Assembly (NCBI GenBank): GCA_017618015.1
Contig: JAFZVC010000075.1
Span: 1-63,228, forward strand
DNA: 63,228 nt
Origin: Spirochaetaceae bacterium
Lineage (GTDB): Bacteria > Spirochaetota > Spirochaetia > Treponematales > Treponemataceae
Direction: 5' to 3'
The notes under the pieces were generated by a model that had not been told where the DNA came from, made no database searches, and was given only the letters and a program-made list of their open reading frames with translations. Positions 47,212-56,935 of this stretch are shown one piece after another (positions within the stretch are counted from its first letter, which is position 1; each line of letters begins with the position of its first letter). A program made the position numbers and the translations under genes.

Positions 47212-49836
47212 CTACTCGTATAAGTCGTGCAGCTTTCTGTACACCGCGTTGAGCCGCGCTTTCTGCTCTTCCGTGAATTCGCCCGCGCTTTCATCTATAA
47301 GCGTTTCAAGGCTAGAAAGGCTTTCGTTAAGCGCAGTGGAAAATCCGCGCGAAACTTTCATCCAATAAGTGCCGTTTCCGTCTGTAAAAAGACAGATAAA
47401 CCCAAGTTCGTGGCTTTTCGCTTTTGCTTCCGTGACTCTAAGAATCTTGTCGAGTGCGGCTGCAATCTCCACTTTGTTTTCCGGGAAGTGCGCGTTCATC
47501 TTTCTGTTCCATTTGTCATCCGTAAGAATAGAAAAATCAAGGTTCTTAGAGAGCTTGAGTATAAGATCAAGTTTTTCGCCGGCAAGAAGTGTGTACGAGT
47601 TCATCTGTATAACGCCCTTCATGTTTTTCACGCCGCTGCCTTTCGCCGTTATATCAGCTTCTGGGTTAGCCACAAGCTCGTCATGCAGTTTCTTCCACGG
47701 CAGAATGACGTTCTTCTTTCCCTTGACCTTTTTGACTTCAAAGCGTGTATTGCCTATGCAAACTGAATTTTCGTCAGTAAGCGAATCTTCAGCGGCGTCC
47801 TTCCCGCCTTTACGACGGCTGTTTGCGTCTGCTCCTTTCCCTTTTTTCTTGCCTCCGGACGAGCCTGCGCCATACGGTGCATTGCCGAGAAATACTCCGC
47901 TTCCTCCGGCGAAATCGTCGTCCTTGTAGTCCCGTACAGACTGAAGCTGCTTCTCAATGTCGCCAGAAAGCTTGTGAAGTATAGTCTTTGTGAGCGGAGA
48001 AACTGTCATTGCGAACATTCTTGAAGTACGGACGATTTCGCCGGCAACTATGTAAAGCGGACTTGTGCGGAAAAGCCCTGATCCGGGGTGTATCTGTATG
48101 TTCTCGGCAGTCAGCGTTCTGTAGCTTTCTTTGTCGCTTCTTATGCAAACAAACTGTATTAGTCCGGCAGCAACACAACAAAGATAGTCGTCTGTGCTTC
48201 CGCTTGAAAGAATCGGGATGCCGTCTTTTGATACAATTTGTTCAAGCTGCTGCTTTATGTTTACAATCTCGAGCATAACGCGTTCATCAAGATAGTTCAT
48301 GTTGCAGAACTCCTCAGTGTCCTCGGCTTTTGTAAACAAGTTATAAAGCGTGACGTAAGTCATAAAATCGCCAAGAATATCGCGGAATCGGTGGTGAGCC
48401 TGACGTGCGTCGGCTTCTTCACCAGGCGGAAGCACGAAAGGCGTTTGCGCGGAAAGGAAAGCTGCAGCAATAAGCGACTGCTCCATAACTTCTGGATACC
48501 GCAGTATCGCTTCCGTGATTATTCGGCTTATTCGAGGCAGAAGCGGGAATTTCGCCATTATAAGTCCTGTTTTGGAAAGCGTATTGTCAGGGTTTAGCGC
48601 CTCAAGCATATTAAGCGTCTCAACAGCGCTTCTCATGCCTTCTCTTGGTGGCGGTGAAATAAAGTGGAACTGCTCAAAATCAGTTATTCCAAGCTCTGAC
48701 ATCCTCATCACGACTTCTGACAAATCGGTTCTGTAAATCTCTTCCGTCGTATAAATCGGGCGCGTATCATAATCTTTCTTAGGATAAAGCCTGTAGCAAA
48801 TACCGGGACCAGTCCGTCCTGCGCGTCCTTTCCTCTGGTTGCACGATGCTTTGGAAATCGTCGTTTCAGTAAGACTCGACGTGTATGTACGCGGATTGTA
48901 GAAGTTCATCTTTGCAAGACCGCTGTCAATAACAGTCGTTATGCCGGGAATTGTGACGCTTGTCTCCGCTATGTTAGTAGATATTATAACTTTCCGTCTG
49001 CCGAAAGGCGCAGAGTCAAACACTCGTTCCTGTTCTTCTTTTGCAAGCCTTCCATAAAGCGGAACAAGATGAATCTTCCGTGAGAATGTCGCGTGCGAAA
49101 GCCGTTTCATGCAGTCCTTAATAACTTTTTCGCCTGGCAAAAAACAAAGGATATCGCCTGGATGACGGTTTGAAATAACGCGGTCGATAATATCCTCTAT
49201 TTTCATTAAAAGTTCTTCTTCCGCAGATGGACTTGCCGTGCTTGCTGTTATTCCCGGCGGATCGTAAATCACTGTAACAGGATGAGTTATCGTGTCTATC
49301 GTTACTATCGGGCAAAAATCGAAGTATTCGGAAAAAGCCTCCGCGTTCATCGTTGCTGATGAAACAATCACTTTTAGGTCGGGGCGGTCGGGCAGGATGC
49401 GTTTCAAAAGCCCAAGGACGAAATCGATGTTAAGGCTTCTTTCGTGCGCCTCATCAACCATGACGACGGAGTATTTACTGAGCCACGGATCAAGCTTCAT
49501 CTCCTGAAGCAATATACCATCCGTCATTATTTTGATGAGCGTCGTATTGTCCGTTTTATCCTCGAACCTCATTTTGTAGCCGACAAGGCCCGGATACTCG
49601 GTCTTAAGCTGCTTTGCTATGAATTCGCTCACAGAAAGCGCTGCAATGCGGCGAGGCTGTGTTACTGCTATAACTCCGTTTTTTGAATAACCTGCTTCAT
49701 GAAGGATAACTGGAAGCTGCGTCGTTTTGCCGGAACCGGTCGGGCTTTGTACGACAATAACCTGATTTTCTGCTAATGTATCGAGAATCCGCTGTTTTTG
49801 TTCATAAACTGGAAGCGTATTATAAGAAATCTGCAT
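47212..49836 (-). CDS. hrpA: DEAH-box ATP-dependent RNA helicase (HrpA type)
   Basis: 874 aa. Walker A is SPTGSGKTTQLP (about residues 31-42), the DEAH box is MVDEAHERSLN, motif III is VSSATMNAE, motif V is STNIAETSVTIPGI and motif VI is QRKGRAGRTGPG. A helicase-associated region follows (GLIMAKFPLLPRISR). It is shorter than E. coli HrpA (about 1,300 aa) and lacks its C-terminal extension. A low-complexity basic linker at about residues 640-690 (GSSGGKKKGKGADANSRRKGG) precedes a C-terminal domain of unknown type. TATACT lies 5 nt before the ATG without a good -35. Confidence 0.88.
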   Translation of the reverse strand: MQISYNTLPVYEQKQRILDTLAENQVIVVQSPTGSGKTTQLPVILHEAGYSKNGVIAVTQPRRIAALSVSEFIAKQLKTEYPGLVGYKMRFEDKTDNTTLIKIMTDGILLQEMKLDPWLSKYSVVMVDEAHERSLNIDFVLGLLKRILPDRPDLKVIVSSATMNAEAFSEYFDFCPIVTIDTITHPVTVIYDPPGITASTASPSAEEELLMKIEDIIDRVISNRHPGDILCFLPGEKVIKDCMKRLSHATFSRKIHLVPLYGRLAKEEQERVFDSAPFGRRKVIISTNIAETSVTIPGITTVIDSGLAKMNFYNPRTYTSSLTETTISKASCNQRKGRAGRTGPGICYRLYPKKDYDTRPIYTTEEIYRTDLSEVVMRMSELGITDFEQFHFISPPPREGMRSAVETLNMLEALNPDNTLSKTGLIMAKFPLLPRISRIITEAILRYPEVMEQSLIAAAFLSAQTPFVLPPGEEADARQAHHRFRDILGDFMTYVTLYNLFTKAEDTEEFCNMNYLDERVMLEIVNIKQQLEQIVSKDGIPILSSGSTDDYLCCVAAGLIQFVCIRSDKESYRTLTAENIQIHPGSGLFRTSPLYIVAGEIVRTSRMFAMTVSPLTKTILHKLSGDIEKQLQSVRDYKDDDFAGGSGVFLGNAPYGAGSSGGKKKGKGADANSRRKGGKDAAEDSLTDENSVCIGNTRFEVKKVKGKKNVILPWKKLHDELVANPEADITAKGSGVKNMKGVIQMNSYTLLAGEKLDLILKLSKNLDFSILTDDKWNRKMNAHFPENKVEIAAALDKILRVTEAKAKSHELGFICLFTDGNGTYWMKVSRGFSTALNESLSSLETLIDESAGEFTEEQKARLNAVYRKLHDLYE

Positions 49837-49888
49837 AAAGTAGTATATTTCCCTGATGATATAAGTTGTTTCGTTGACACATGATACA

Positions 49889-49918
49889 TTGACATCGCTT
49901 ATTTTTCAATGGTATTAT
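49889..49918 (+). promoter_or_regulatory. Promoter of the pyruvate phosphate dikinase gene
   Basis: TTGACA (49889-49894), 18 nt and TATTAT (49913-49918), with more AT-rich hexamers just after. A second TTGACA lies 15 nt upstream at 49874-49879. Confidence 0.6.
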
Positions 49919-49931
49919 ACTATAATAAGAT

Positions 49932-49951
49932 ATGTGACTTAATGTGACTTA
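49932..49951 (+). repeat. Tandem 10-bp direct repeat in the PPDK leader
   Basis: ATGTGACTTA occurs twice without a gap (49932-49941 and 49942-49951), directly before the ribosome binding site AAGGAG. It may be a protein-binding site or an RNA element. Confidence 0.6.
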
Positions 49952-49968
49952 AGGAGAAAGAAGCTCAA

Positions 49969-52638
49969 ATGTCAAAGACAAAATTTGTCTATTTCTTCGG
50001 TAACGGCAAGGCCGAAGGTGATGCTGCGATGCGCAGTGAATTAGGTGGTAAAGGTGCTAATCTTGCTGAAATGACTAATCTTGGAATTCCAGTTCCTCCG
50101 GGATTCACTATTTCTACGGAAGTTTGTAAGCTTTTTTACGAAAACAACAGAGCATACCCGGCTGGGTTAAAAGAAGAAGTTGCTGAGAATCTGGAAAAAC
50201 TTGAAAAACTTATGGGAAAGAAGCTCGGTGACGCAAATGATCCTCTGCTTGTTTCTGTCCGCTCCGGTGCGGCTATCTCTATGCCAGGTATGATGGACAC
50301 AATCCTGAACCTTGGTATGAACGACAAGGCTGTTAAAGGTCTTGCGACACTTTCAGGAAACCCACGTTTCGCATGGGACTCATACCGCCGCTTCATCCAG
50401 ATGTTCGGTGATGTTGCAATGGGCGTTCCGTCTGACGCTTTCGAGGATGCTATCGATGCAATTAAGAAAGCAAAGGGCGTAAAGCTTGATACAGAGCTTG
50501 ATGCTGCTGATTTGGAAAAACTCGTTGCAGATTATAAAGTTATTTACAAAAAACATGTTGGAAAAGATTTCCCGCAGAATCCTGTAGAGCAGATGTGGGG
50601 CGCAATTGACGCCGTATTCGGCTCATGGATGAACGAGCGCGCAATCAAATACCGCCAGCTCAACAACATCAAGAATCTTGCAGGAACAGCTGTAAACGTA
50701 CAGTGCATGGTTTTCGGTAACTTCGGTGACGATTCCGGTACTGGCGTTTGTTTCAGCCGCAACCCTTCAACAGGTGAGAACAAGTTCTACGGTGAGTATC
50801 TTATGAACGCTCAGGGCGAGGACGTTGTTGCAGGTATCAGAACTCCGGCGACAATCGACAAGCTCGAGAACGACAACAAAGAAGTTTACGAGCAGCTTTG
50901 CAAAATCCGCCTTAACCTTGAGAACCATTTCCATGATATGCAGGATATGGAGTTCACGGTTCAGCAGGGCAAGCTGTTCCTGCTCCAGACACGCAACGGT
51001 AAACGCACAGGTGCGGCAGCCGTTAAGTGCGCTGTTGATATGGTTTCCGAAAAACTTATCACAAAAGAAGAAGCTATCCTGCGTGTTTCCGCAGACCAGC
51101 TCGATCAGCTCCTCCATCCGATGATTGATCCAAAAATTGCCAAAAAGACAACAGCCCTTACAAAAGGTCTTAACGCTTCTCCGGGAGCAGGCTGCGGTCA
51201 GATTGTATACACAGCAGACGAGGCTGAGGCTTGGGTTAAAGATGGCAAGAAAGTTATTCTTGTCCGCAAGGAAACATCCCCAGAGGATATTTCCGGTATG
51301 GTTGTTGCAGAAGGTATCCTTACTTCAACAGGTGGTATGACAAGTCACGCCGCTGTTGTTGCTCGCGGTATGGGAACACCTTGTGTTTCTGGTGCTTCTG
51401 AAGTTTCTTTCATCGACGGTAAAGTTAAGATTGCTGGAAAGACATTCAACAAAGGCGACTTCATCACGATTGACGGAACAACTGGTAACGTATACGAAGG
51501 ACAGCTTGCTCTTATCGTTCCAGAGATTTCTGGCGAGCTCAATACATTCCTCGGATGGTGCGATGAAATCCGCGCTTCTTCCGAAAGAAAGATGACATCT
51601 GGCGTTCTTAAGGGCTTCGATGTTCGCGCTAACGCCGACCAGCCGATTGATGCACAGCATGCGTTCGAGTTCGGTGCAGCTGGTATCGGTCTTTGCCGCA
51701 CAGAGCACATGTTCTTCGACAGAGACAAGCTTATCCACTTCCGCGCAATGATCGCATCTGACACAGCTGAGCAGAGAAAAGCAGCTCTTGCTAACATTCT
51801 GCCACTTCAGAAAAAAGACTTTATCGGTATTTTCGAAGCGATGAACGGTCGTCCTGTTACGATCCGCCTTCTTGACCCGCCGCTTCACGAGTTCATCCCT
51901 CACACAGACGAGGAAACAGCTGAGCTTGCAAAGCACATGGGCATCGATAAGGCTGTTCTTAAGGCAAAGTGCGACGCTCTTCACGAGATGAACCCGATGC
52001 TCGGTCATCGTGGATGCCGCCTTGCTATCACATATCCTGAAATCTACGAGATGCAGGTTGAGGCAATCGCTCTTGCAGCTGCAGAATGTGTAAAGAAGAA
52101 TATCCCTGTTCACCCAGAGGTAATGATTCCTATCGTTTGTGACAACGACGAGCTTGAAATTATCCGCAAGTCTTGCGAGACAGTAATGAAAGATGTTTTC
52201 ACAAGAGAGAATGTTCAGTTCGAGATTAAGATCGGCTCTATGATCGAGGTTCCGCGTGCGGCACTGCTCGCTGGAAAGCTCGCCGACTTCGCTGACTTCT
52301 TCAGCTTCGGTACAAACGACCTTACACAGATGACATTCGCTTTCAGCCGCGACGATGCAGGTAAGTTCATGCCAGCATACTTGAATCAGGATATTCTTGA
52401 TTCAGACCCATTCAAGTCAATTGATGAAGAGGGTGTTGGCGAGCTTATCAACTACGCTCGTGAAAAGGCTCGTGCTAAGAAACCGAATATCAAGCTCGGT
52501 ATCTGCGGTGAGCACGGTGGCGATCCTGCCACTATCGATTTCTGCTACCGCGCAGGCTTGAACTACGTTTCTTGCTCACCGTACCGCGTGCCGATCGCAC
52601 GTCTTGCGGGTGCACAGGCTGTAATCCGGAACAAATAA
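49969..52638 (+). CDS. ppdK: Pyruvate, phosphate dikinase
   Basis: 889 aa, the usual bacterial length. It interconverts pyruvate, ATP and phosphate with PEP, AMP and pyrophosphate. The N-terminal nucleotide domain has GGKGANLAEM. The swivelling domain carries the phosphorylated His460 in GGMTSHAAVVARGMGTPC. The C-terminal PEP/pyruvate domain has MNPMLGHRGCRLA, FSFGTNDLTQMTF and GICGEHGGDP with the catalytic cysteine. Codon use and a strong AAGGAG site suggest high expression. With oxaloacetate decarboxylase it frames the PEP-pyruvate-oxaloacetate node of an anaerobic fermenter. Confidence 0.97.
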   Translation: MSKTKFVYFFGNGKAEGDAAMRSELGGKGANLAEMTNLGIPVPPGFTISTEVCKLFYENNRAYPAGLKEEVAENLEKLEKLMGKKLGDANDPLLVSVRSGAAISMPGMMDTILNLGMNDKAVKGLATLSGNPRFAWDSYRRFIQMFGDVAMGVPSDAFEDAIDAIKKAKGVKLDTELDAADLEKLVADYKVIYKKHVGKDFPQNPVEQMWGAIDAVFGSWMNERAIKYRQLNNIKNLAGTAVNVQCMVFGNFGDDSGTGVCFSRNPSTGENKFYGEYLMNAQGEDVVAGIRTPATIDKLENDNKEVYEQLCKIRLNLENHFHDMQDMEFTVQQGKLFLLQTRNGKRTGAAAVKCAVDMVSEKLITKEEAILRVSADQLDQLLHPMIDPKIAKKTTALTKGLNASPGAGCGQIVYTADEAEAWVKDGKKVILVRKETSPEDISGMVVAEGILTSTGGMTSHAAVVARGMGTPCVSGASEVSFIDGKVKIAGKTFNKGDFITIDGTTGNVYEGQLALIVPEISGELNTFLGWCDEIRASSERKMTSGVLKGFDVRANADQPIDAQHAFEFGAAGIGLCRTEHMFFDRDKLIHFRAMIASDTAEQRKAALANILPLQKKDFIGIFEAMNGRPVTIRLLDPPLHEFIPHTDEETAELAKHMGIDKAVLKAKCDALHEMNPMLGHRGCRLAITYPEIYEMQVEAIALAAAECVKKNIPVHPEVMIPIVCDNDELEIIRKSCETVMKDVFTRENVQFEIKIGSMIEVPRAALLAGKLADFADFFSFGTNDLTQMTFAFSRDDAGKFMPAYLNQDILDSDPFKSIDEEGVGELINYAREKARAKKPNIKLGICGEHGGDPATIDFCYRAGLNYVSCSPYRVPIARLAGAQAVIRNK

Positions 52639-52685
52639 GTTAATAGTGAGTTGCGGGTGCGATTGCCCGTGACTTCAAACACGTA

Positions 52686-52720
52686 AAAAGCTGTCCGATT
52701 CGTTCGGGCAGCTTTTTTTT
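52686..52720 (+). terminator. Rho-independent terminator after the PPDK gene
   Basis: AAGCTGTCCGA (52688-52698) pairs with TCGGGCAGCTT (52704-52714) with one wobble and a 5-nt loop, then T residues to 52720. Confidence 0.92.
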
Positions 52721-52768
52721 GCGGTTGCGATCTTGAAAAATCGCCCACTATCTAAAAATCACGTTTAA

Positions 52769-52777
52769 TGGTATAAT
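52769..52777 (+). promoter_or_regulatory. Extended -10 promoter of the sugar-sensing operon
   Basis: TGGTATAAT is a consensus extended -10 element. No good -35 lies at the normal distance. It would start a leader of about 40 nt before the ATG at 52822. Confidence 0.55.
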
Positions 52778-52821
52778 TAAAAATAGCGCGGAAATGATAT
52801 CTGTGTTAAAAAACGTACAAA

Positions 52822-53802
52822 ATGAAAATAGATAGAATCATTCAAAGTATTATATTCACTCTTCTCGTAGTTACCATAATTATTGGTGGTATATATATCT
52901 ATACGTCATACACCGCGCTCAATCCAAATTCCAGCTCAAATGCAGACGACGGAAGAATCGAGTCGATGCGCACACGAAGTATCCTCATTACAGGTACTTC
53001 TGAAAATGAAGACTACCTGAAGCAGATATACGAAGGTGCTCTTGAAAAATGTTCCATATACGACAGCTCCGTTCAGCTTTATGTCCCGTCTTCAAAAGCA
53101 GAAAATGTGAATCTGCAGTCGCTTTTGAATTATGCTGGTTTTATAAATGCTGACTGTGTAATATCTTACATCGACAGCAGCAAAAATCTTATACCCCCAA
53201 AAAACAGTTCCGGTGTAGCTGTCCCGCTTATAACAGTCGGCAACTACAATCCCGATTTGCCGCAGATTTCGTTCATCGGTATAAATTATTCAGAGTTAGG
53301 ACGCATTTTCGCTTCGGAAATAACGTCTTTCCTTAATGCAAAAGGCACTGTTTTCATACTCAACACGTCGTCAAAGAACGACTTGAACTACAGTACGCTT
53401 GTCAGCAGCCTGCTCAGCTCGCTAAAGCAGGAAAGCGACATAAAAGTCGAGATATCGGCGGTCCTTAAAGACTCGTCTTTCTCACTGCAGGATTCAATAC
53501 GGCAGCAGATTGTTTCCGCGCCGAACATTGACGTGCTTGTCTCTTTGACAGAAGAAAGCACGATGATCGCTACACAGACGGTAATAGACTTGAACCTTGC
53601 CGGAAAAATAAACATAATCGCGTTTGGCGAGGGTGCCGGGTCGCAGTCTTATTATGACAAGGGACTTGTAACCGAGCTTATTTCCATAGACTCTAAGGAT
53701 ATAGGCAAAAAAGCCCTCGACGAGTTCTACGAGTTTCATTCGAAAGGATCCGCGAACAGCTATGTAATGGCGGACGTGAAGGTACAGCGGAATGAAAAAT
53801 AA
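52822..53802 (+). CDS. Membrane-anchored periplasmic sugar-binding-like sensor protein
   Basis: 326 aa. An uncleaved-looking membrane segment at about residues 9-31 (IIFTLLVVTIIIGGIYIYTSY) is followed by a type I periplasmic-binding fold (SILITGTSENEDYLKQIYEGAL, VPLITVGNYNPDLPQISFIGINY, NIDVLVSLTEESTMIATQTVIDL, INIIAFGEG). Membrane-tethered binding proteins of this kind pass ligand signals to YesM/LytS-type kinases. Its 3' end overlaps the kinase gene by 11 nt, which supports a signalling rather than transport role. No ribosome binding site precedes the ATG. Confidence 0.8.
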   Translation: MKIDRIIQSIIFTLLVVTIIIGGIYIYTSYTALNPNSSSNADDGRIESMRTRSILITGTSENEDYLKQIYEGALEKCSIYDSSVQLYVPSSKAENVNLQSLLNYAGFINADCVISYIDSSKNLIPPKNSSGVAVPLITVGNYNPDLPQISFIGINYSELGRIFASEITSFLNAKGTVFILNTSSKNDLNYSTLVSSLLSSLKQESDIKVEISAVLKDSSFSLQDSIRQQIVSAPNIDVLVSLTEESTMIATQTVIDLNLAGKINIIAFGEGAGSQSYYDKGLVTELISIDSKDIGKKALDEFYEFHSKGSANSYVMADVKVQRNEK

Positions 53803-55333
53803 AAAAAACTGCGTGGGCATGAAAGGAATAAAACGATTTTTCGCGGTCTTCAGGAACCAGCCTATACGGCGCAAGATAATGATAACGTTCCTTGTATCGT
53901 GTCTTATTATTGCGTCCACCGTTCTTTTTATGGCGAATATCGTCACAAACACTATGCAGACGATTGGCAGCTCGTACCAGTCAAACGCCGACCTTGACCG
54001 CTATCTCACGCAGCTTTCGGGCATGGAAGCCGCTATGGAGATGTACATACGCTACCGTACTTTCGAGAGCGTTGACCGTTATTATCATTACCTGGCGATT
54101 GTCGAGACTATGGCGGAAACGCTTTCGTCCTCGCCATCGGAGCTGCTTCCGTTACAGCGCGAGTACAACATCCGGCAGCTTTCAGAAAACTTCTGCCGAT
54201 ACAGTGGACTTGCCGTCGCCGCGCGCCGCGCCAACAACTCAGCCGACCTTGACGACTACTACAACATGACGCTTCAGTGCTACTCCTTCCTTACGGAAGA
54301 GATTATGAACCTGAACATGCTTTATTTTAAGACGAACGCCGAAAACTACGAGAAAAACCAGGAGCTTACGCGGACTCTTACGAGCATTTCGCTTATCCTT
54401 ATGTTCGTCCTGTTCTTTACGGCGGTAATGTTCCTTTACGTCAGCATAAAGCAGATTACGGCCCCTCTTAAAAACATATCGGACGTGGCGCAGCGCGTCG
54501 CCGACCGTGACTTTGACGTGCCCCTTTTCAACTCGCGCTCAAAAGACGAAATCGGCAATATATGCCGCGCCTTCGACAGTATGATTATAAGCATCCGTGC
54601 GTACATTGACACGATTTGGGACAAGGCGATGAAAGAGAACGAGCTGCGCGAGAAAGAGCTTGAGATACGCGCGCTCTATACGGACGCTCACCTAAAAGCA
54701 CTGCAGGATCAGGTAAAGCCGCACTTCCTTTTCAATACGCTCAACACCGGTGCGGGGCTTGCTATGGTCGAAGGCGCGGAGAAAACGTGCCTTTTCTTGG
54801 AGCAGGTAGCTGACTTTTTGCGTTACATAATACAACATCCTGGCCGCGACGCGACGATTGGCGACGAGCTTAAGATGGTAGACAACTACATCTACATTAT
54901 GAAAGTCCGCTTCAACAACCGCTATGACTTCGTAAAAGAAATAGACGAGGGAACGCTTTCGCACAGAATGCCGAACATGATTCTTCAGCCGCTCGTTGAC
55001 AACTGCATCCGTCACGGGCTTAAAGACATAACGGAAGGCGGCCGCATTGTCATTCAGGTTAGAAGGGAAGGGGACAACATCATAATCGCCATATCCGACA
55101 ACGGCTGCGGCTTCTCCGAGGAAGTCAAAGAAAAGATATTCGCCGCGGCAGAAAACGGCGGCGGGGTCGTCGTTAACCCAGAGGAACCGAGCAGGGAAGA
55201 GCATATTTCAACAGGTCTTGTAAACGTAATTGCGCGAATGAAGTATTATTTCAGCCGCGACGACGTTTTCTCAATAATTCCGAACCCGGACGGGAAAGGC
55301 ACCATGTTTTACATGAAGATACCAAATGTATAG
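53792..55333 (+). CDS. Sensor histidine kinase, YesM/LytS type
   Basis: 513 aa. Membrane segments lie at about 28-50 (IMITFLVSCLIIASTVLFM) and 196-217 (SISLILMFVLFFTAVMFLYV), with about 145 extracytoplasmic residues between them. A HAMP domain (ITAPLKNISDVAQRVADRDF) follows. The His_kinase box LQDQVKPHFLFNTLN has the phosphorylated His311, and the ATPase domain has PLVDNCIRHGL and ISDNGCGF. It pairs with the regulator gene that overlaps it by 8 nt. An internal ATG at 53819 is an alternative start. Confidence 0.9.
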   Translation: MKNKKNCVGMKGIKRFFAVFRNQPIRRKIMITFLVSCLIIASTVLFMANIVTNTMQTIGSSYQSNADLDRYLTQLSGMEAAMEMYIRYRTFESVDRYYHYLAIVETMAETLSSSPSELLPLQREYNIRQLSENFCRYSGLAVAARRANNSADLDDYYNMTLQCYSFLTEEIMNLNMLYFKTNAENYEKNQELTRTLTSISLILMFVLFFTAVMFLYVSIKQITAPLKNISDVAQRVADRDFDVPLFNSRSKDEIGNICRAFDSMIISIRAYIDTIWDKAMKENELREKELEIRALYTDAHLKALQDQVKPHFLFNTLNTGAGLAMVEGAEKTCLFLEQVADFLRYIIQHPGRDATIGDELKMVDNYIYIMKVRFNNRYDFVKEIDEGTLSHRMPNMILQPLVDNCIRHGLKDITEGGRIVIQVRREGDNIIIAISDNGCGFSEEVKEKIFAAAENGGGVVVNPEEPSREEHISTGLVNVIARMKYYFSRDDVFSIIPNPDGKGTMFYMKIPNV

Positions 55334-56897
55334 TTTTTTATTGACCGATGACGAACAGATTGTAATTGATACTCTTACGCTTATAATAAGGCGCAATTTT
55401 GGCGAGGACATAAAGATTTTCTCCGCTCTCTCCGGTTCTGCCGCTCTTGATATTGTCCATAAGGAAAAAATCGACATCATGTTTATGGACATCCATATGC
55501 CCGGCATAAACGGACTTGAAGCCATAAACCTCATAAAGCAGATAAACCAGAACATAATCGTCATTATCCTGAGCGCGTATGACCAGTTTGAATACGCGCA
55601 GGAGGCGATAAACCTGGGCGCGTTCAAATATCTGACGAAGCCTGTGAACAGAAACCTTATCGTTCAGACAATCCGCAACGCAATGAACCTTGTCGATGAG
55701 CAGAAAGGCCAGCTTTCAAACAACATGGAGATGTACGAAAAGCTTAATTTCGTGTCCTCGATAGTCGAAAGCGATTTTATATACTCGTGTATTTTCAACA
55801 ACAACAAGACGACAGAGCTTTCTACATACCTGAAATATTTTAAAATACAGGATAAAGATTATTTTATGTGCTGTATGGAAATACCGGAGGCGGTCAATAA
55901 GTCGAGATACAAAAACTACGTTAAGCTTCGCGACATAATGACGGCTAAGTGCAACTGCATAATCGGCTCGTTTATGAACAACAGGGTCGGTATTTATGTG
56001 ACCGTTCCCGAGCAGGCGAGGAAAGATTCTTCCGACCCGCGAAGAACGATTCTTGAGCCTGTCCATCTTATGCTTTCAATGGAGATTACGTCGGGAATCC
56101 GCATTGGCGTAAGCGAGATAGAGTCAGATATCGGCAGGGCACCGACGGCTTACAACAACGCCATGACGGTTCTTGCGGATCTTGCCCCTACAGGCGGCAT
56201 CGGATTTTATGAAGGCTCCAGGGATATTCCTGACGACAAGCTTTCAGAGACAGTCAAAAACCTTTCTCAGCGCATACTCGCAAGGGTTAAGGCTGCGGAC
56301 AGCGTAAGCCTTAACAGGCTTGTGCCCGAATACATATCCGCTCTTTTCAAACTTTACCGCACCGAGCCTGACCGCATTAAAAACAGCGTTTTCGAGCTTG
56401 TCCTTAACGCAAGAAGCTTTGTCCTTCAGCTGGAGCCTTCGTACACTAACTCCGCGTTCGATACGGCTTTCTCAACGCTTATTTGCACGAACGACCGCGA
56501 TGACATCGGTCATTTCATACTCGACAGGTGCATGGAGTGCGCGGGGGCGATTGCCGCCATTCAGGAAGACTCCATGAACCCGATAATCCAGAAAGCATGC
56601 AGCTATATTGAAAACAATATATCGCAGGATATAAACCTGGAGCAGCTCAGCGCGTATCTTAACGTAAGTCCGTTTTACCTCAGCAAGCTTTTCAAAGAAG
56701 AGAAGGGCGCGAACTTCATAAGCTACGTCACCGCTCTTCGTATGGAGAAAGCGAAGAGCCTGCTTTTGGACGACAGCCTTATAATGAAGGAGATTGCGTC
56801 GAAAGTAGGGTACAACGATCAGAATTATTTCAGCAAACTTTTCAAGCAGGAGTTCGGACTTACGCCGACGGAATATAGGAAATCGAAGCTAAAGTAA
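55326..56897 (+). CDS. Response regulator, YesN/AraC type
   Basis: 523 aa. The receiver domain (1-120) has FLLTDDE, the phospho-acceptor Asp55 in MFMDIHMPG and the switch lysine in YLTKPVN. A 270-residue linker domain is typical of large YesN-like regulators. The C-terminal AraC helix-turn-helix pair occupies about 425-523 (INLEQLSAYLNVSPFYLSKLFKEE, IASKVGYNDQNYFSKLFKQEF split over two helices). It probably activates the binding-protein and transporter genes downstream. It overlaps the kinase gene by 8 nt. Confidence 0.9.
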   Translation: MYSFLLTDDEQIVIDTLTLIIRRNFGEDIKIFSALSGSAALDIVHKEKIDIMFMDIHMPGINGLEAINLIKQINQNIIVIILSAYDQFEYAQEAINLGAFKYLTKPVNRNLIVQTIRNAMNLVDEQKGQLSNNMEMYEKLNFVSSIVESDFIYSCIFNNNKTTELSTYLKYFKIQDKDYFMCCMEIPEAVNKSRYKNYVKLRDIMTAKCNCIIGSFMNNRVGIYVTVPEQARKDSSDPRRTILEPVHLMLSMEITSGIRIGVSEIESDIGRAPTAYNNAMTVLADLAPTGGIGFYEGSRDIPDDKLSETVKNLSQRILARVKAADSVSLNRLVPEYISALFKLYRTEPDRIKNSVFELVLNARSFVLQLEPSYTNSAFDTAFSTLICTNDRDDIGHFILDRCMECAGAIAAIQEDSMNPIIQKACSYIENNISQDINLEQLSAYLNVSPFYLSKLFKEEKGANFISYVTALRMEKAKSLLLDDSLIMKEIASKVGYNDQNYFSKLFKQEFGLTPTEYRKSKLK

Positions 56898-56935
56898 AGC
56901 AGCGTATACGTGACGATAGACTTTTGGAGGAAATT

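Noticed and set aside
51325..52113. 262-codon minus-strand frame inside the PPDK gene
   Set aside because: PPDK motifs on the plus strand are complete across this span; the frame is a shadow.
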